Notes: generated from the sequence alone by a model not told the origin. 10,753 nucleotides of DNA from Candidatus Amarobacter glycogenicus (GCA_016719395.1 JADJZF010000013.1:1-10753); one strand, 5' to 3'. Counted from the first letter of the stretch, positions 1 through 7,654 are shown. Program-made: numbers and translations.

Positions 1-1
1 C

Positions 2-97
2 TATGCGCTCTCCTTCACGTACCGGCTGGCGCTCGATCCGCCCCGCGCCGCGAGCCCGGCCCCGGCGGATGACCCAAACGCCGCCTGGGTACACTGA
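2..97 (+). CDS. C-terminal end of an unidentified protein (partial, cut by the window start)
   Basis: Reading frame 2 is open from the first base of the window to a TGA at 95-97 and gives 31 residues, starting YALSFTYRLALDPP and ending in NAAWVH. The Ala/Pro-rich tail looks like an ordinary C-terminus in a GC-rich genome. The frame at position 1 also runs, but it gives a less protein-like, Arg-rich string and stops at about 70-72. I do not recognise the family, and too little is visible to assign a function. It ends 12 bp before the tRNA-Ser. The region just downstream contains many probable indels, so this frame could also be affected. Confidence 0.4.
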   Translation, partial: YALSFTYRLALDPPRAASPAPADDPNAAWVH

Positions 98-109
98 GAA
101 GTCTGGTGC

Positions 110-193
110 GGAGGGGTCGTATAGTGGTTCAGTGCGCCCGCCTGCTAAGCGGGTTCTGGCAACTCGGTCGAGGGTTCAAATCCTCCTCCGCCA
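110..193 (+). tRNA. tRNA-Ser (anticodon GCU), damaged in the 3' half
   Basis: The 5' acceptor strand GGAGGGG lies at 110-116. It is followed by TC, a D-arm with the AGTGGTT loop, and a perfect anticodon stem CCCGC/GCGGG (137-141 and 149-153) with loop CTGCTAA. The anticodon GCT at 144-146 reads serine AGC/AGU codons. A long class II variable region follows at about 154-169, then GAGGG and the T-loop TTCAAAT (175-181), discriminator G190 and an encoded CCA (191-193). The damage is that only 8 nt (182-189) lie between T-loop and discriminator, where 12 are needed: T-stem CCCTC plus acceptor CCCCTCC. All the missing bases would be C in C-runs. Identity as tRNA-Ser is well supported. Whether it folds as written is doubtful: it is either a pseudo-tRNA or a consensus error. 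Confidence 0.75.
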
Positions 194-223
194 CCTCCCA
201 GTTCTCAAGGTCATCACCCACCC

Positions 224-1518
224 ATGCCAGGCCGCTACTACCTTTGACCCCGTCGGCTGATGAACAAGGCAGACAGCGAGAAGCCCGCCGCCGGTTTTGA
301 TCGCATGGGCCTCGCCCACCGACCGCATCGAACGGCCGACATCGTCGTCATCAATACCTGCAGTAGCGTCCGCCAGCACGCCGAAGACCGCGCCTCATCT
401 CCCAAGCTCGGCCGCGTCCTGACCTGAAAGAAATCCAACCCCCCTGAAAGTCGCAACATGGGCTGCATGGTTGGTCTCAAGACCGACGACCTTGAAAAAA
501 ACGACTCCCCCAGGTCGATGTTCTTCGCACGGCCTCAGCAGTCCGAGCCGATCATCGAGCTCATCGAAGGCCCCATCGAGGACCTCGGCGGCGAATTTTG
601 GCCCACCACCTACGCGATCCCCCCGAAGGCCCCGCCTGCTGTCCCTATCGTCCATGGCTGCAACAAGTTCCGCACCTACTGCATCGTTCCCTACCGCCGC
701 GGCCGCGAGAAGAGCCGCCCGATGGACGAGATCGTCCGCGAAGTCGCCTACCTAACGGCTTCACGGAGTTGCCGAAGTCACCCTCCTCGGCCAAACGGTC
801 GGAGCCTACGGTCATTGACCTGGCCGAACAGCCCCGATCTCGGTGGACTCCTATGCGCGACCTTTCCGCGCTCGATCGGCTTCCAGCGCATCCCGTTTCC
901 TCACCTCCTATCCGAGGGACATGACGCATCGCATCCTCGGAGGCCATCGCCGAGCTGCCAAGTCATGGAATGCTTCTCGCTCCCCGTCCAGGCCGGCGGC
1001 AACCTCGCGTCCCGATTCCATGGCGCCGCGGCTTACACCGCGAGAGTACATCGAGAAGATCGCTGGGGTCCGATCCCTCATGCCCCATGCCGGCATCGAC
1101 CGACGTGATCGTCGGTTGCCAAGCGAAACCGGCGCCGACTTCGACGAAACCTGCTCCCTCCTCGAAGAACTGCGCTTCGACAAGGTCCACGTCGCGGCGT
1201 ACTCCCCACGTCCGGCACCATCGCCTGGCGCAAGATGGAAGACGACGTCCCCGCCGAAGTGAAGGCCGCGCGTCTCCATCGCGTCGAAGGGATCAGAGAA
1301 CGAATCTCCCAGGAGATCAATTCGACTTACCTCGGCACCGTCCAGCCGATCTTGGTCGAAGCCATCCGCAACGACCAGCCAAATGGCCGCACTCGCACCG
1401 GCAAGCTCGTCCACCTCGATGCCCCGCCCGGATCGGCAGCATGGTCGACGTCCATATCGAGCACGCCGGACCGTTCTCCCTTCGCGGCATGCCCGCCGAT
1501 GCACTCGTACTGGCTTAG
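224..1518 (+). pseudogene. miaB: miaB, tRNA-2-methylthio-N6-isopentenyladenosine(37) synthase, broken by many indels
   Basis: MiaB is a radical-SAM enzyme with two [4Fe-4S] clusters that methylthiolates i6A37 in tRNAs reading UNN codons. Family signatures run in order along the stretch but hop between frames: MPGRYYL at the start (224), NKADSE, INTCS..VRQHAED, MGCMVGLKTDD (458), FARPQQ, VPIVHGCNKF..TYCIVPYRRGREKSRP, VTLLGQTVGAYG, TSYPRDMT, MECFSLPVQAG, EEYIEKI-like, RSLMPHAGI, DETCSLLEELRFDKVHVAAYSPRPGT-like, and the TRAM-domain tail HIEHAGPFSLRG ending ALVLA at the TAG (1516-1518). Defects include in-frame TGA at 245-247 and 425-427, an extra T near 815 and an extra C near 835. The first N-terminal cysteine (LGCQMN) is lost, and the second radical-SAM cysteine is replaced by Arg (CGC, 671-673). 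Net length is near that of an intact family member. The product as written would be non-functional. A sequencing-error origin is at least as likely as true decay. Confidence 0.85.
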
Positions 1519-1543
1519 GCTCCCGCCCCGCGCTTCCGCTCGC

Positions 1544-2274
1544 CTAATTCTCTGCCCAATCGATCGTCACCGAGTTCCGGTCGTTCGGGTCGACGCGCAC
1601 ATTCAGCGACGAACCCTCGATCAGCAGGCTGACCAGCGAGGACCGCACAGCGTCGGGATCGTCACGCGGTACGGCACGCCCCAACAGGCTGGACTTCCAC
1701 TCGAGCTCCAGCAGCCGCTGATTCGCGGCCGTCGCTCCGCGGTCCCGCTTCCGCACGATGGATGCCCGCTCCAGGACGAGGTCCGCCGGGTTCCGGCGCT
1801 GGCGCCGGCGGCGAGGCCGTCGATGCGACTCCGGCGGCTGTCATCGATGGATTCGTCCGCTCCACCGCATCGCCGCCCTTCATGAGTGTTGCGTTCCGCA
1901 GGACCTCTTCGTCGATGGAGATCCCCATCGACTTCAGGTAGGCGCTGAGTCCCGCCGGGTCATTGGGCACGTCGCGCCCCTGCCGTTGGCCGCGCAGGTC
2001 GGCCGATGCTCGACACCAACGACCGCGTCTTGCGGATCGCGAACTCGGTGGCAGCGGACGAAATCAGGCCGGCCCCGATGAAAGCCACGCCCATCGTCAC
2101 GAACGTCGTCCGCGCCCCCGCTGTCGCTCCCGAGCAGTCGCCGTACTGGCAAGCCGAAGTCTCATCCAGCCAGGCTGTGAACGCATCACTGAGCCCCAGC
2201 ACCAGGAATCCCGCGCCGAGCGCAACGAACAGCACGCCCATCCCATGGCCGATGACCCGTCCCATCGTCGACAT
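1544..2274 (-). pseudogene. Two-helix membrane protein with soluble C-terminal region, frameshifted (unknown function)
   Basis: The chosen start is the ATG at 2274, which has GGGGAG five bases upstream; the GTG at 2280 overlaps that ribosome-binding site. The N-terminus has two predicted membrane helices (about residues 7-28 and 57-75). The loop between them holds a Cys pair (CQYGDC) that could form a disulfide if it is extracytoplasmic. A charged soluble region follows. Three frames must be joined: the first runs to near 1995, the next contains NDPAGLSAYLKSMGISIDEE, and the last contains ASIVRKRDRGATAANQRLLE and ends SVTIDWAEN at the TAG (1544-1546). A natural-looking join needs shifts near 1995, 1860 and 1795, giving roughly 240 residues. 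It is convergent with miaB (25 bp apart) and divergent from the dehydrogenase. I do not recognise a named family. Confidence 0.6.
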
Positions 2275-2342
2275 ACGCACTCCCCGGGAAGTCCCCGCCG
2301 GTTAGACCGGCATCGCGAAGGATCTTACGGCTTCGGAACCGC

Positions 2343-2348
2343 TACTAT
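2343..2348 (+). promoter_or_regulatory. Possible -10 element for the dehydrogenase gene
   Basis: TACTAT matches four of six consensus positions, including the key A2 and T6. It would place the transcript start about 20 bases before the GTG start. No convincing -35 hexamer is seen 16-18 bases upstream, so this is weak. Confidence 0.25.
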
Positions 2349-2374
2349 CCGCTCACAACTTTCGGAGGAATACC

Positions 2375-3128
2375 GTGAAATTCGAAGACATCAAGAAGGT
2401 CGGCGTCCTCGGCGGCGGCATCATGGGCGGCGGCATCGCCCAGACCTACGCCTTCGCCGGTTACCAGGTCGCCGTCTGCGACATCAACGACGACGCCATC
2501 ACCGCAACGAAGCATGCGGTCTTCGATGGCAAATGGGGCATCAAGCGCGGCGTCGAACGCGGCAAGATCCCGTTCGACGATGCCGTCGCCGCCATGGGCC
2601 GCGTCTCCTTCGGCACCGACCACGGCGTCCTTGCGGACTGCGACTACATCATCGAGGCCATTCCCGAGAAGCTCCGAACTCAAGCAGCAGGTGCTCGCCG
2701 CCCTCGACAAAGTCGTGAAGCCAGAAGCCATCTTCGCTTCCAACACCTCGGGATTCGTCATCGAGGAAGTAGCCCGGGACGTCTCCGAGGCCCGCAAGAA
2801 GCTCTTCATCGGCATGCACTTCTCGAACCCCGTCACCACCATGCGCATGTGCGAAATCATCTACACGCCTCAATCCGCCCAGGACACCATCGATGCCGGC
2901 GTCAAGCTCGGCGAAGCTGGCGGCAAGGCCGTCTCACTCGTGAAGGACACGCCCGGGACCTACGGTTTCCTCCTGAACCGGATCTTCGGCGCTGCCGCTC
3001 GCGAGGCCCGCGCCATCGCCGAGCAAGGCATCGCCACGAAGGAAGACATCGATAAGGCCATGATCACCGGCCGAAACTGGCCCTCTGGCTTCTTCGGCGC
3101 CCGCGGCGGCATCGGCAAGGAGTGGTAG
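2375..3128 (+). CDS. 3-hydroxyacyl-CoA (3-hydroxybutyryl-CoA) dehydrogenase family protein, one +1 frameshift at 2673-2674
   Basis: The family performs NAD(P)-dependent oxidation or reduction at C3 of acyl-CoA in beta-oxidation or butyrate/PHB metabolism. The start is a GTG at 2375 with GGAGGA (2364-2369) five bases upstream. An N-terminal Rossmann motif GGGIMGGG lies at residues 13-20. The two frames join exactly if one C is removed from CTCC at 2671-2674, giving EKL-ELKQQ and a 250-residue protein. Catalytic-type residues follow: Ser in SNTS (about 122), His in GMHFSNP (148), Glu in CEII (160) and Asn in FLLNR (201). It is short. Family members usually have about 280-290 residues, and this one stops inside the C-terminal dimerisation domain with NWPSGFFGARGG and GKEW. 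That could be a natural short subfamily or a second undetected defect. The single indel looks like an artefact, so I keep it as a CDS. Substrate chain length cannot be read from sequence. Confidence 0.8.
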
Positions 3129-3209
3129 GCGGCCGCCCCCGCTGACCTTCGTCCCGCGGTTTGTACACGGGTGTAGGATGTGGGCGCATTCAACTCGGGA
3201 GGCTCCGGC

Positions 3210-4013
3210 ATGCCCTGGATCGAAGTAGGCGAAACGGACATCTACTACCAGGGAGGAGGGCGCCGGCCAACCCTCGTCTTCCTCCATGGAAACACCTCCT
3301 GCGGCGAAGCCTGGTGGCAGCAGTTCGCCCACTTCCGCGACCGCTTCCGCTGCATCGCCTACGACAGCGTTAATCACGGCCACTCCTCGAACTCGCCGAG
3401 AGACGCCGACGAGCCCGACCGCGCCGACGAACTCGAAGGCTTCCTCGCCGCGATGAACATCACCCGCCCGATACTCGCCGGCAACTCCATGGGCGGGAAC
3501 ACCCTCACCCGCTGGGCTACCCGGCACCCGGGCGATGCGCTTGCCCTCATCCCCTCCGGCGCCGGCGTCGCCCGTGCCGGTCAGCCCGGCGCCACGCCGC
3601 CGCTTCAGCAGCCGCTGAGCCCCGACGTGCTCTTTCTCCCCATCGGCGACTCCCTCACCGATGGCTTCAAACAGAGCCAGCCGCGGATGTTCGAGCGCTA
3701 TCTCCGGATCCGCTCAACCGCGACGCGTCTGGAGGCGATGCGTTACCCTCGCCGTCCCGCCCCGAAGACCCTCGCCGAACGCGAAGGAATGGCCGGACGC
3801 GTCACTGCGATCACGTCGCCGATGTGCATCATCGTCGGGGCCCTGGATCCGGCCGTTCCCCGCTGCGAGATGTTGCATGAGTTGGTCCCCGGTTCCAACT
3901 ACCACGCCATCGCCGGGGCGCCCCACAACGTCTACTACGAAGCGGCCGAACCCTACAACGCCATCGTCGACGCCTTCCTCGCGAAGGTGATGGCGGCGGT
4001 GCGGGCAGGCTAA
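3210..4013 (+). CDS. Alpha/beta hydrolase
   Basis: This is a 267-residue intact alpha/beta-hydrolase-fold enzyme. The ATG at 3210 is chosen because GGGAGG (3197-3202) sits seven bases upstream; the in-frame GTG at 3180 would put that ribosome-binding site inside the coding region. The oxyanion motif is HGN at residues 26-28. The nucleophile elbow is GNSMGG with Ser93, the acid is Asp213 in GALDPAVP, and the base is His239 in GAPHNVYYE. A helical cap lies at about 125-195. The complete triad predicts an active esterase, lipase-like enzyme, haloperoxidase-like enzyme or C-C hydrolase, but the cap gives no substrate. It follows the dehydrogenase by 81 bp on the same strand and converges on sdhB, with 77 bp between the two stops. 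No signal peptide is seen, so it is probably cytoplasmic. Confidence 0.88.
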   Translation: MPWIEVGETDIYYQGGGRRPTLVFLHGNTSCGEAWWQQFAHFRDRFRCIAYDSVNHGHSSNSPRDADEPDRADELEGFLAAMNITRPILAGNSMGGNTLTRWATRHPGDALALIPSGAGVARAGQPGATPPLQQPLSPDVLFLPIGDSLTDGFKQSQPRMFERYLRIRSTATRLEAMRYPRRPAPKTLAEREGMAGRVTAITSPMCIIVGALDPAVPRCEMLHELVPGSNYHAIAGAPHNVYYEAAEPYNAIVDAFLAKVMAAVRAG

Positions 4014-4090
4014 CTTCGTTCCTCGAACCACCAGGTTGGGGGCTCACAAAGGACTTCCACCGACTCCCAAGCATGTGGGTGAGGCGAGCC

Positions 4091-4876
4091 CTACCCCGCC
4101 TCGCTCGTGTCGATCTTCGTCGTGCTGCGCCGGTCCTTGAACTTCGCCTTCAGGTAGTCGCGGTTCATCTTCGCGATGAAATCGATGCTGATCCCCTTCG
4201 GGCAGGCGGCCTCGCACTCGGCGTAGTTCGTGCAGCTCCCGAAGTACTCCTCCATCGTGTCGACCATCGCGACCGTCCGGCTCCAGCGCTCCGGCTGCCC
4301 CTGGGGCAGCAGGTTCAGGTGGGCGAGCTTCGCGGCTGTGAAAAGCTGGGCTGCGCCGTTCGGGCAGGCTGCTACACATGCCCCACAACCGATGCATGCG
4401 GCCGCCTCGAAGGCAAGGTCCGCCACTGACTTCGGGATCAGGGTCTCGTTTCCGTCGCCTGCCGCACCGGTCGGCGCCGAAATATAGCCGCCGGCCTGGA
4501 TGATGGCGTCGAATGCCGACCGGTCCACCACCAGGTCCTTAATCACCGGGAACGACGTCGAACGCCATGGCTCCACTGTGATCGTGTCGCCGGTCTTGAA
4601 GTTCCGCATGTGCAGCTGGCAGGTCGTCGTCAGCGTCTTGAGCCCGTGCGGCACACCGTTGATGACTACCCCGCACGAACCGCAGATGCCTTCGCGGCAG
4701 TCGTGGTCGAATGCGATCGGCTCCTTGCCCTGCGCGATCAGCTCTTCGTTGACGACGTCCAGCATTTCGAGGAAGGACATGTCCTCGTTGATGTCGTTCG
4801 GGCTATAGGTCTCGAAGTGCCCGTCGTCTTTCGGGCCGCGCTGGCGCCAGACCTTGAGGAGGAGGTTGAGGCTCAT
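4091..4876 (-). CDS. sdhB: Succinate dehydrogenase/fumarate reductase iron-sulfur subunit
   Basis: This 261-residue subunit passes electrons from the SdhA flavin to quinone. The start at 4876 is fixed by an ATGA overlap with the sdhA stop (4876-4873) and by the conserved MSLNLLLKVWRQ N-terminus; the longer frame upstream of it is not protein-like. The plant-type [2Fe-2S] domain has Cys60, Cys65, Cys68 and Cys86. The 17-residue gap before Cys86 is the spacing of the Actinobacteria/Bacteroidota-type enzyme, longer than the 11 in E. coli SdhB. The C-terminal ferredoxin domain has CIGCGACVAAC (161-171) and CTNYAECEAAC (215-225) for the [4Fe-4S] and [3Fe-4S] centres. All expected cluster ligands are present. 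It is the last gene of sdhCAB and is translationally coupled to sdhA. No clear intrinsic terminator follows. Confidence 0.96.
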   Translation of the reverse strand: MSLNLLLKVWRQRGPKDDGHFETYSPNDINEDMSFLEMLDVVNEELIAQGKEPIAFDHDCREGICGSCGVVINGVPHGLKTLTTTCQLHMRNFKTGDTITVEPWRSTSFPVIKDLVVDRSAFDAIIQAGGYISAPTGAAGDGNETLIPKSVADLAFEAAACIGCGACVAACPNGAAQLFTAAKLAHLNLLPQGQPERWSRTVAMVDTMEEYFGSCTNYAECEAACPKGISIDFIAKMNRDYLKAKFKDRRSTTKIDTSEAG

Positions 4877-6789
4877 TTGTAGCTCCGCTGGGCGAGGTGA
4901 ACGTTCTCGAAGACCAGGTCTTCTTTGTGCAAAGTGGCCGCCGTCCCGGCGCCCGTGTACTCCCACGCTGCGACGTACGCATAGTTGTCGTCGTCACGCT
5001 GCGCCTCGCCGTCCGGCGTCTGGTGTTCTTCCCGGAAGTGCCCTCCGCACGATTCCTCGCGATGGAGCGCGTCCTGGCACATCAGTTGACCCAATTCGAT
5101 GAAGTCCGCGACCCGCCCGGCTTTCTCCAACGATTGATTCAGCGAGTCGCCGTCACCGAGCACCCGGACATCCGACCAGAACTCCTGGCGCAACGCGTCG
5201 ATGTCCTTGATCGCGGTCTCCAGCCCCGACTTGTTCCGTGCCATGCCGCAGTAGTTCCAGCACAGGTGCCCCAGTTCCTTGTGGAACGAATCCACCGAAC
5301 GCTTGCCGTTGTTGGTGAGGAGACGGTTGACCTGCTCTCGCACCCCGGCCTCTGCTTCTTCGAACGCCGCCGACTGGGTCGAAGCAGCCGGCTGGTTGAG
5401 GTGGTTCGCCAGCTCGCCCGCAATCGTCGTCGGCAGGACGAAGTAGCCATCCGCGAGGCCCTGCATCAGTGCGCTCGCGCCCAGCCGGTTCGCCCCGTGG
5501 TCGCTAAAGTTCGCCTCGCCGAGCACGAACAGGCCCGGCACGTTGGACATCAGGTTGTAGTCCACCCAGAGCCCACCCATCGTGTAGTGCACGGCCGGGT
5601 AGATGCGCATCGGCTGGGTGTACGGGTCCTCTCCTGAGATATTGTCGTACATATCGAACAAGTTGCCATAACGCTGTTCGATGACGTTCCGGCCCAGCCG
5701 CTCGATCGCCGTCTTGAAGTCAAGGTAGACGCCGTTCTTCAGCGGTCCCACGCCGTACCCGTCGTCCACCATCCGCTTCGCCGCGCGCGAAGCGACGTCC
5801 CGTGGCACCAGGTTCGCGAACGACGGGTAGATGCGCTCCAGGTAGTAGTCCCGTTCCGCCTCGGGGATCTGGTTCGGGCTGCGTTTGTCGTTCTTGTCCT
5901 TTGGCACCCAGATGCGTCCGTCGTTGCGGAGTGACTCGCTCATCAGCGTCAGCTTCGACTGGTAGTCCCCGCTCACCGGGATGCAGGTCGGGTGGATCTG
6001 CGTGTAGCAAGGGTTCGCGAAATAGGCGCCCTTCTTGTGCGCCCGCCACGCCGCCGTCACGTTCGATCCCTTCGCGTTCGTCGAGAGGTAGAACACGTTC
6101 CCGTAGCCGCCCGTCGCCAGTACGACCGCATGGGCTGAGTGCCGTTCGATCGCACCGCTCACCAGGTCTCGCGTGATGATGCCCACCGCCCGGCCGTTTT
6201 CCGTCACCAGGTCCAACATCTCGTGGCGGGCGTACATCTTCACCGACCCGGCATCCACCTGGCGCTCGAGCGCCTGGTAGGCGCCCAGCAATAGCTGCTG
6301 CCCGGTCTGGCCGCGCGCGTAGAACGTGCGCGAAACCTGTGCGCCGCCGAACGAACGGTTGGCGAGCGTTCCGCCGTACTCGCGCGCGAACGGCACGCCC
6401 TGCGAAACGCACTGGTCGATGATCTGCACGCTTATCTCGGCGAGCCGGTGGACGTTCGCCTCGCGGGCGCGGTAGTCGCCGCCCTTGATCGTGTCGTAGA
6501 ACAGCCGCCGGACGCTGTCGCCGTCGTTCTTGTAGTTCTTCGCCGCGTTGATGCCGCCTTGCGCCGCAATCGAATGTGCGCGCCGTGGGCTGTCCTGGAA
6601 GCAGAACACCTTCACGTTGTAGCCCATCTCGCCGAGCGTGGCCGCCGCCGCTCCACCGGCCAGGCCCGTCCCGACGATGATGACTTCGAACTTCCGCCGG
6701 TTCTGCGGCGCCACCAGCTTGGTGTTGAACTTGTGGCTCGTCCACTTCTCTTCGAGCGGACCTTCTGGGATGTTTGAATTGAGTGTCAT
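4873..6789 (-). CDS. sdhA: Succinate dehydrogenase/fumarate reductase flavoprotein subunit
   Basis: This 638-residue catalytic subunit oxidises succinate to fumarate, or does the reverse. The dinucleotide-binding motif is GTGLAGG at residues 40-46. The covalent FAD site is RRAHSIAAQGG with His72. Active-site and substrate segments follow: QIHPTCIP in the mid region, then HYTMGGLWVDYN, then GEANFSDHGANRLGASALMQ. Length and motifs match the SdhA type that pairs with a single large cytochrome b subunit. The ATG at 6789 lies 10 bp after the sdhC stop, with a G-rich ribosome-binding site (AGGGGG) just upstream. The reading frame is uninterrupted, in contrast to the left end of the window. It acts on the cytoplasmic face of the membrane, bound through SdhB and SdhC. 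Confidence 0.97.
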   Translation of the reverse strand: MTLNSNIPEGPLEEKWTSHKFNTKLVAPQNRRKFEVIIVGTGLAGGAAAATLGEMGYNVKVFCFQDSPRRAHSIAAQGGINAAKNYKNDGDSVRRLFYDTIKGGDYRAREANVHRLAEISVQIIDQCVSQGVPFAREYGGTLANRSFGGAQVSRTFYARGQTGQQLLLGAYQALERQVDAGSVKMYARHEMLDLVTENGRAVGIITRDLVSGAIERHSAHAVVLATGGYGNVFYLSTNAKGSNVTAAWRAHKKGAYFANPCYTQIHPTCIPVSGDYQSKLTLMSESLRNDGRIWVPKDKNDKRSPNQIPEAERDYYLERIYPSFANLVPRDVASRAAKRMVDDGYGVGPLKNGVYLDFKTAIERLGRNVIEQRYGNLFDMYDNISGEDPYTQPMRIYPAVHYTMGGLWVDYNLMSNVPGLFVLGEANFSDHGANRLGASALMQGLADGYFVLPTTIAGELANHLNQPAASTQSAAFEEAEAGVREQVNRLLTNNGKRSVDSFHKELGHLCWNYCGMARNKSGLETAIKDIDALRQEFWSDVRVLGDGDSLNQSLEKAGRVADFIELGQLMCQDALHREESCGGHFREEHQTPDGEAQRDDDNYAYVAAWEYTGAGTAATLHKEDLVFENVHLAQRSYK

Positions 6790-6799
6790 TGCGGCCCCC

Positions 6800-7540
6800 T
6801 TACTCCACGATCCCGGTCATGACAGCGATCGGGAACGACACGTTGCCGACCACCACCAGTGCCGCGAAGCCGATTGCGAACATCCGCCGCCAATCGTTGA
6901 AGCGCGGGTTTGCCCAGCCCAGTGACTGGAACAGGCTCCACGCGCCGTGGTAGATGTGAATTCCGAGCAACAGGTTCGCAACGATGTACACCGCCGCAAC
7001 GGGTTCTCGCTGGAAGCTCGCGACCAGGTTCTCGTAGGGCGTCCCGCGTGTGTAGCTTGAGGTGGCCACTCCCACGCCCCAGGTAAGGTCCATCAGGTGG
7101 AAGAGCAGGTACGCGCCGACGATGATGCCGCTCCAGCGCATCGTCCGGGCTGCGTAGTTCGCCGCCACGTAGGTGCGCCCGCCTTTGTATCCCACCGCCC
7201 GCGATTGACGGTTCAACAGTGTCAGCGTGGCCGCCGAATGGATGTGCAGCGCGAACGCCAGGATCAGCCCGCCGCGCATGATCCAGAGGAAGCCCGTGTG
7301 CGGCAGTATCGGCTCACCGATGGTGCGCAGGTACTCGCCGTAGTGGTTCATGTGCTCGGCGTCCTGGTACATGTGCAGGTTGCCCAGCATGTGCGTGAGC
7401 ACGAACCCGAGCAGCAAGAGCCCCGTCACTGCCATTACGGCCTTCTTGCCTATCGCCGAGCCGTAGAAATCCAGCAGCCAGAAACGCGGCCGTATCCTGC
7501 GCTGCCGCAACGGCTGCGCGACGCGTGAACCAGTGAGCAT
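6800..7540 (-). CDS. sdhC: Succinate dehydrogenase cytochrome b subunit (membrane anchor, SdhC/FrdC b558 type)
   Basis: This 246-residue protein has about five membrane helices (roughly 34-55, 84-108, 136-155, 181-201 and 215-243). The start is the ATG at 7540, six bases after a GGAGG-type site. The GTG at 7546 overlaps that site and is rejected. Candidate haem b ligands are His residues inside or at the edges of helices: His50 (LTHMLGN), His99/His101 (LHIHSA), His148 (FHLMDL) and His195/His198 (GIHIYHG). The family is the single-subunit dihaem anchor, as in Wolinella FrdC and Bacillus SdhC, so no separate SdhD is needed and none is present. The enzyme probably uses menaquinone, which is an inference from the family. 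It is the first gene of the operon, followed by sdhA after 10 bp. Confidence 0.92.
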   Translation of the reverse strand: MLTGSRVAQPLRQRRIRPRFWLLDFYGSAIGKKAVMAVTGLLLLGFVLTHMLGNLHMYQDAEHMNHYGEYLRTIGEPILPHTGFLWIMRGGLILAFALHIHSAATLTLLNRQSRAVGYKGGRTYVAANYAARTMRWSGIIVGAYLLFHLMDLTWGVGVATSSYTRGTPYENLVASFQREPVAAVYIVANLLLGIHIYHGAWSLFQSLGWANPRFNDWRRMFAIGFAALVVVGNVSFPIAVMTGIVE

Positions 7541-7617
7541 GCCCACCCTCCCGAACGTGTCCCTGTCAGACGGTTAGGGGCGACCCGGCGTTTGCGGAGC
7601 CAGGCGAAGCACGGAAC

Positions 7618-7642
7618 AAGCCGAAAGAGCGGCTTTACCGCT
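7618..7642 (-). other. Two overlapping, mutually exclusive hairpins in the sdh leader
   Basis: On the minus strand, AGCGG-TAAAG-CCGCT (7642-7628) and AAGCCG-CTCTTT-CGGCTT (7635-7618) share the bases 7628-7635, so only one can form at a time. Both are perfect but short (5 and 6 bp). They lie between the candidate sdh promoter and sdhC, and downstream of the Nudix stop. They could be a leader switch or a weak terminator for the Nudix gene; only TTGTT follows the second stem. Confidence 0.35.
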
Positions 7643-7654
7643 GTCCCACCGCGA

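Noticed and set aside
2671..2680. Programmed frameshifting in the dehydrogenase
   Set aside because: There is no slippery heptamer, stimulatory stem or internal ribosome site, and neighbouring genes have similar random indels.
1..3128. Genomic island or horizontally acquired decaying region
   Set aside because: Codon usage and GC-rich third positions match the intact genes to the right, there are no mobile-element remnants or repeats, and the content (tRNA, miaB) is core.
3640..3660. GDSL-like motif (IGDSLTDGF) in the hydrolase
   Set aside because: It lies in the cap region of an enzyme that already has a complete alpha/beta-hydrolase triad (Ser93, Asp213, His239). GDSL enzymes carry this motif near the N-terminus, so it is a coincidence.
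4014..4090. Possible bidirectional terminator between the hydrolase and sdhB
   Set aside because: GGGCTC/GAGCCC can pair only across a loop of about 40 bases, and there is no T-run on either strand.
5720..6745. 341-residue open frame on the minus strand in another frame of sdhA
   Set aside because: Arg/Gly-rich low-complexity translation that lies wholly inside sdhA. It is a frame shadow.
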